The position numbers and the translations under genes are program-made. The notes below the pieces were generated by a model that was not told the origin of the DNA, did not search any database, and saw nothing but the letters and a program-made list of their open reading frames with translations. From Fluviibacter sp964604465 (lineage in GTDB: Bacteria > Pseudomonadota > Gammaproteobacteria > Burkholderiales > Rhodocyclaceae): a stretch of 9,208 bases of DNA. Below, piece by piece: positions 6,448-9,208 of the stretch (the stretch's first letter is position 1; each line of letters starts with the position of its first letter). The DNA lies in NCBI GenBank assembly GCA_964604465.1, contig CAZRYZ010000054.1:1-9208 (forward strand), read 5' to 3'.

Positions 6448-8040
6448 TTAATCCAACCGGGCCAAATTACCAGCACCACTCTGGAGCGCCTGGCTATGGC
6501 GCTGCAGTGCTGCCTTCAGCTGACGGTCATGGCCATAGATGTCGGCATAGAAGTAGATCGCACCGCCACGCTGCTTCACGATGGCGGTGCCATAGGCAAT
6601 CACTACCGTCAGCGGGGTTTTCAGGCGGATCGTCCGCGACTTGCCGTTTTCCATAGCCTCGCGAATCCGCTCCTGCGTCCACTCCGGCTCATCCTTCAGC
6701 ACAAACTGAGCCAGCGCCACCGGTTGCTCCACCCGGATACAGCCGTGACTGAAATCGCGCCGATCACGCTGGAACAGTCCCACCGAGGGGGTGTGGTGCA
6801 TGTAGATGTTGTCGTTATTCGGGAAGATGAACTTGATATCCCCCAGGGCATTCTGCGCACCCGGCCGCTGACGAATACGCGCCTCGCCGCGCTGCACCGC
6901 CCCTAGCTGCTCTTCACTCAATACCGTCACCACGTCGCCCGAACGGGTGACGATCTCGAAACCCTGCCGGTCAAAGTAGCCGGGGTCACGGCGCAGTTTG
7001 GGCACGGTCTCACCGCGCGCAATTGAGGGGGGCACGTTCCAGTAGGGGCTAAACTCGATCATGCGCATCTGCTCGTCAAACATCGGCGTTCTCGTATTCA
7101 ACGACTTGCCCACGATCACGTTCATCTGCAGCGGGATTTGCACCTGATCACCGTTGATCTCCAAACCCCGTAATTCAAATTCCGGCAGGTTCACCACCAG
7201 CATGCGCTTATCGGTCATGAGCGGTGTCCAGCGCAAGCGCTCCATGGTCAGCACGATCTGCTCGACCCGTGCCGCTGGCGGCACATTCAGTTGCTCGAAA
7301 GTGCCCTTGCCAATGACCCCATCCGCAGTCAGACCATGCCGCTTCTGAAATTGCTTCACCCCATCAACCAAAGGGCCCTGATAATGATCTGGCGCCACAA
7401 AATCCTTAGGTAGATCACCCAGAGAGATCAACCGTGCGGTCATCAAAGGAATACCGGCATAAGCAGACCCCGGTTCCAGCTTTTTGCCCGGCAAAGGGGG
7501 TAGGTGACCGTGCCACGCCGGGTCGGATTCCAACGCACGATAACGCTGCAGCCAGGGCCTCAAGGCCTGATACAGCGGAAACTGCGGCGTGGCGGCTTTG
7601 ACCGCCTCAGAAAGATGACCCACCTTCAGTGCCGAATCGAGGCTTGCTGGCACATTGAGGGTTTTCGGGGGGAGTTTGAAGTTGGCGTACACCGAGGCCG
7701 GGTCGACCCGACCATAATGCAGATCATGCAAATAAGCCTGCATGGCTTTCGTCAATGCCTCCCCCAGCGCTTCCTCAGCGCCACCCGAAACCCCGGCTGT
7801 CTTCGCCCGCTCAACCCGCTGTGCCAGCGCTGCGGCATGATAGTCAGCCGGATTCAGCCCCTCGTCACCGGCATGTTGAAGAATGGTCACTGCCTGCATG
7901 GCCACAGGCAGTGGGCGACCTTGACGAAACCAGTTCTCTGCCGCCGTATTGGCCCAGACCACGGAGGCCATCAGCAGTAATACCACCCCCAGCCATGTGC
8001 GCATGCTCAACATGAATCCCGACCTTTGCTGACAATTCAT
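6448..8040 (-). CDS. ldtD: Murein L,D-transpeptidase, YcbB/LdtD type
   Basis: This is a periplasmic enzyme that forms 3-3 (mDAP-mDAP) cross-links in peptidoglycan, independently of penicillin-binding D,D-transpeptidases and resistant to most beta-lactams except carbapenems. The 530-residue product has a signal sequence or anchor ending near VVWA (27-30), and a helical scaffold domain at about 35-175. A peptidoglycan-binding domain follows at about 220-252 (LVDGVKQFQKRHGLTADGVIG). The YkuD catalytic domain spans about 278-495, with IYMHHTP (412-418) and DFSHGCIRV (429-437); C434 is the nucleophile and H432 its neighbour. Length and domain order fit YcbB rather than the short ErfK/YbiS enzymes. 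ATG 8040 overlaps the upstream stop as ATGA, indicating translational coupling. ATG 8013, with AAAGG about 9 bases before it, gives a tighter 21-residue signal peptide and is a serious alternative start. Confidence 0.93.
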   Translation of the reverse strand: MNCQQRSGFMLSMRTWLGVVLLLMASVVWANTAAENWFRQGRPLPVAMQAVTILQHAGDEGLNPADYHAAALAQRVERAKTAGVSGGAEEALGEALTKAMQAYLHDLHYGRVDPASVYANFKLPPKTLNVPASLDSALKVGHLSEAVKAATPQFPLYQALRPWLQRYRALESDPAWHGHLPPLPGKKLEPGSAYAGIPLMTARLISLGDLPKDFVAPDHYQGPLVDGVKQFQKRHGLTADGVIGKGTFEQLNVPPAARVEQIVLTMERLRWTPLMTDKRMLVVNLPEFELRGLEINGDQVQIPLQMNVIVGKSLNTRTPMFDEQMRMIEFSPYWNVPPSIARGETVPKLRRDPGYFDRQGFEIVTRSGDVVTVLSEEQLGAVQRGEARIRQRPGAQNALGDIKFIFPNNDNIYMHHTPSVGLFQRDRRDFSHGCIRVEQPVALAQFVLKDEPEWTQERIREAMENGKSRTIRLKTPLTVVIAYGTAIVKQRGGAIYFYADIYGHDRQLKAALQRHSQALQSGAGNLARLD

Positions 8041-9122
8041 TCACCCACCCGCCGACTCAATGCTAATCCTTGCCGTTCAACCACCCGATAAAAAACGTCG
8101 GCACACAACATGCTTATCCCCCATGCCACCAGCATCGCAATCGAACCCAGCAAGGGAGAAGTCCATTCAAACCGGACCTGCGCCGCATTCACCAGCATAC
8201 TGACCGGAAAGTGAATGAGAAACAAGGCGAACGAGGTTGTTCCCAGGTAATGAATCAGCGAACCCAATCGTCCCTGCCACACAGCCCAGGCGGCGGTCGC
8301 CTGCCCCATGGGGTGGCTTGCCAACGCAAGCAGCGCGCCCGTCAACAGAATCACAACCAAGCGCCCATTCAGGCTAACAAGCCACTGCCAACACAAGACA
8401 CCCAGAACCGCCATCAGCACCCCGCGGACCCAAGGGATTGACTGGCTCTCCTGCAAACGCAACCAACCCACCAGAAGACCGACCCCATAGGCATTATAAA
8501 AATACGGCGCCCAGTTATCCCAGCTTTCCCAGTGACGAATCCAAACCAGCGAACCCATCGTCAGCCCCCCGATGAGCAGGGGCGCCCATCCCGCCCAGCG
8601 CAGGGCGCGGGAGGTCCAGAGCAACAGCACCGTCAACAGAAACAGTTGAAAATCGATGGCCACATACCAGACGCCGGTCGACAACGCGTCGTGTCCCAGC
8701 ACACTGTGCATCAGCAACCAGTGCGCCACATACTGCACCAAGCCGGCCGGTGCCGGCAGGATCGGATCATCGGTCCAATGGCGCGCCAGCTCGGCTGCCA
8801 GCACGGCGAGCGTCACCGCCACCCCAAAAGGCCAGGCCAGGCGGATATAGCGCCGGGTGACCAAACTCCAGGGACGATCCAGCAAGGCTGGTTTGCCGCA
8901 CAGTAGCTGCGCGGTCAGAAATCCCGCAACCACCAGAAATACCTGCACCGCCCAGCGACCGTAATAGAGAAACCAGGCCACCATGTCCGGCGCCGCCTGC
9001 GTCACTGCCGCGGCCATAGGCCCGTAGGAAACCAGATGATGAATGACGATGATCTGCGCCGCGAGCGCCTTTAAACCATCGAGGAGCAGGGACCGATCCA
9101 ACCGTCGTGATGGTTGTGACAT
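8037..9122 (-). CDS. Acyltransferase-3 family membrane protein (OafA/YrhL-like)
   Basis: The 361-residue product is an integral inner-membrane protein with about ten spans and no attached SGNH domain. Members of this family move acyl groups, often acetyl, onto surface or periplasmic glycans such as O-antigen, exopolysaccharide or peptidoglycan. Family signs are LDGLKALAAQIIVIHHL, fitting the R/K-x10-H motif with K18 and H29, then VFLVVAGFL (61-69) and RRYIRL (90-95, containing RxxR). Further signs are VWYVAIDFQLF (151-161, with Asp where many members have Glu), SFALFLIHFPV (297-307) and a closing YRVVER. The acceptor is unknown. Coupling to ldtD suggests an envelope glycan. I chose ATG 9122 because GGAG lies 8 bases upstream. 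A GTG at 9128 is in frame, but only 2 bases separate it from the GGAG. Its TGA overlaps the ldtD ATG. Confidence 0.88.
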   Translation of the reverse strand: MSQPSRRLDRSLLLDGLKALAAQIIVIHHLVSYGPMAAAVTQAAPDMVAWFLYYGRWAVQVFLVVAGFLTAQLLCGKPALLDRPWSLVTRRYIRLAWPFGVAVTLAVLAAELARHWTDDPILPAPAGLVQYVAHWLLMHSVLGHDALSTGVWYVAIDFQLFLLTVLLLWTSRALRWAGWAPLLIGGLTMGSLVWIRHWESWDNWAPYFYNAYGVGLLVGWLRLQESQSIPWVRGVLMAVLGVLCWQWLVSLNGRLVVILLTGALLALASHPMGQATAAWAVWQGRLGSLIHYLGTTSFALFLIHFPVSMLVNAAQVRFEWTSPLLGSIAMLVAWGISMLCADVFYRVVERQGLALSRRVGE

Positions 9123-9131
9123 ACACACAAC
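9113..9131 (-). promoter_or_regulatory. Hairpin displaying the acyltransferase start codon, with adjacent Shine-Dalgarno
   Basis: On the mRNA, GUUGUG (9131-9126) can pair with CACAAC (9118-9113) to give a 6-bp stem and a 7-base loop, UGUAUGU, that holds the AUG (9122-9120). The ribosome site GGAG lies immediately upstream, and its last G is the first base of the stem. The hairpin could tune initiation for the whole operon. The pairing is seen directly; the regulatory role is inferred and the stem is short. Confidence 0.35.
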
Positions 9132-9154
9132 TCCGTGATCGCCAGCCCCAATAA

Positions 9155-9208
9155 TGGTCGGGGTGAGAGGATTCGAACCTCCGGCCTCTACGTCCCGAAC
9201 GTAGCGCT
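9155..9208 (-). tRNA. proK: tRNA-Pro(CGG), 3' portion (5' end outside window)
   Basis: Read on the minus strand, the window edge holds the end of the D arm, then an anticodon stem CTACG/CGTAG closing the 7-base loop TTCGGGA. The anticodon is CGG, which reads the proline codon CCG. A variable loop follows, then a T arm with GGTTCGAATCC, the 3' acceptor strand CACCCCG, discriminator A and an encoded CCA (9157-9155). The predicted 5' base paired to G72 would be C, a known feature of bacterial tRNA-Pro. The segment closely resembles E. coli proK. The 5' acceptor strand and promoter are off the window. The acyltransferase ATG is 32 bp downstream with no terminator between. Confidence 0.93.

Noticed and set aside
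7504..7980. 158-codon plus-strand open frame inside ldtD
   Set aside because: It is antisense to a strongly supported catalytic gene, and its residue composition is typical of a shadow frame in GC-rich DNA.
9155..9208. tRNA-Pro 3' end as an attachment site for an integrated element
   Set aside because: I found no second copy of the tRNA 3' sequence, no integrase and no mobile-element genes in the window; the flanking genes look like core chromosome.
1..9208. CRISPR arrays, insertion sequences, riboswitches, toxin-antitoxin or defence genes
   Set aside because: There are no regularly spaced repeats, no transposase or terminal inverted repeats, and no non-coding gap long enough for a riboswitch.

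Overview
The window is a compact, moderately GC-rich stretch of a Gram-negative proteobacterial chromosome. The evidence is an OprB-type outer-membrane porin, a periplasmic YcbB-type L,D-transpeptidase, a Tat-exported MepK/YcbK-type endopeptidase, AmpD, and a tRNA-Pro(CGG) that resembles E. coli proK. A gammaproteobacterium is most likely and a betaproteobacterium is possible; I cannot name a genus. Nearly every base is coding. The longest non-coding gaps are about 60-90 bp, and there is no sign of an insertion sequence, prophage, integron or CRISPR array.

Layout. (1) 1-905, plus strand: the C-terminal half of GTP-dependent PEP carboxykinase (pckG), followed at 928-964 by a strong GC hairpin with a short T run. 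(2) 995-2401, plus: a carbohydrate-selective (OprB-family) porin starting only 30 bp after that hairpin. (3) 4396-2404, minus: a membrane-anchored TAXI-type solute-binding protein whose end overlaps the start of ampD by 8 bp. (4) 4457-5800, plus: a major facilitator (MHS-type) symporter, divergent from the TAXI gene across 60 bp. (5) 9208-5797, minus: the 3' part of tRNA-Pro, then after 32 bp an acyltransferase-3 membrane protein, an LdtD (YcbB) L,D-transpeptidase (ATGA overlap) and a MepK (YcbK) endopeptidase (9-bp gap). The two convergent gene pairs abut: porin/ampD ends are 2 bp apart, and MFS/mepK share a palindromic CTAG that supplies both stop codons.

Biology. The main theme is murein metabolism. 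LdtD makes 3-3 (mDAP-mDAP) cross-links and MepK-type enzymes cut them, so the operon pairs a maker with an eraser of the same bond. The co-translated acyltransferase may decorate an envelope glycan. AmpD recycles anhydromuropeptides in the cytoplasm. The porin, MFS symporter and TAXI protein add uptake or sensing of small metabolites, and PckG supplies the gluconeogenic step from oxaloacetate.

The families are all known. The less ordinary features are the acyltransferase/LdtD/MepK operon apparently lying downstream of a tRNA, the receptor-like TAXI protein fused translationally to AmpD production, and several unusual initiation and termination arrangements.
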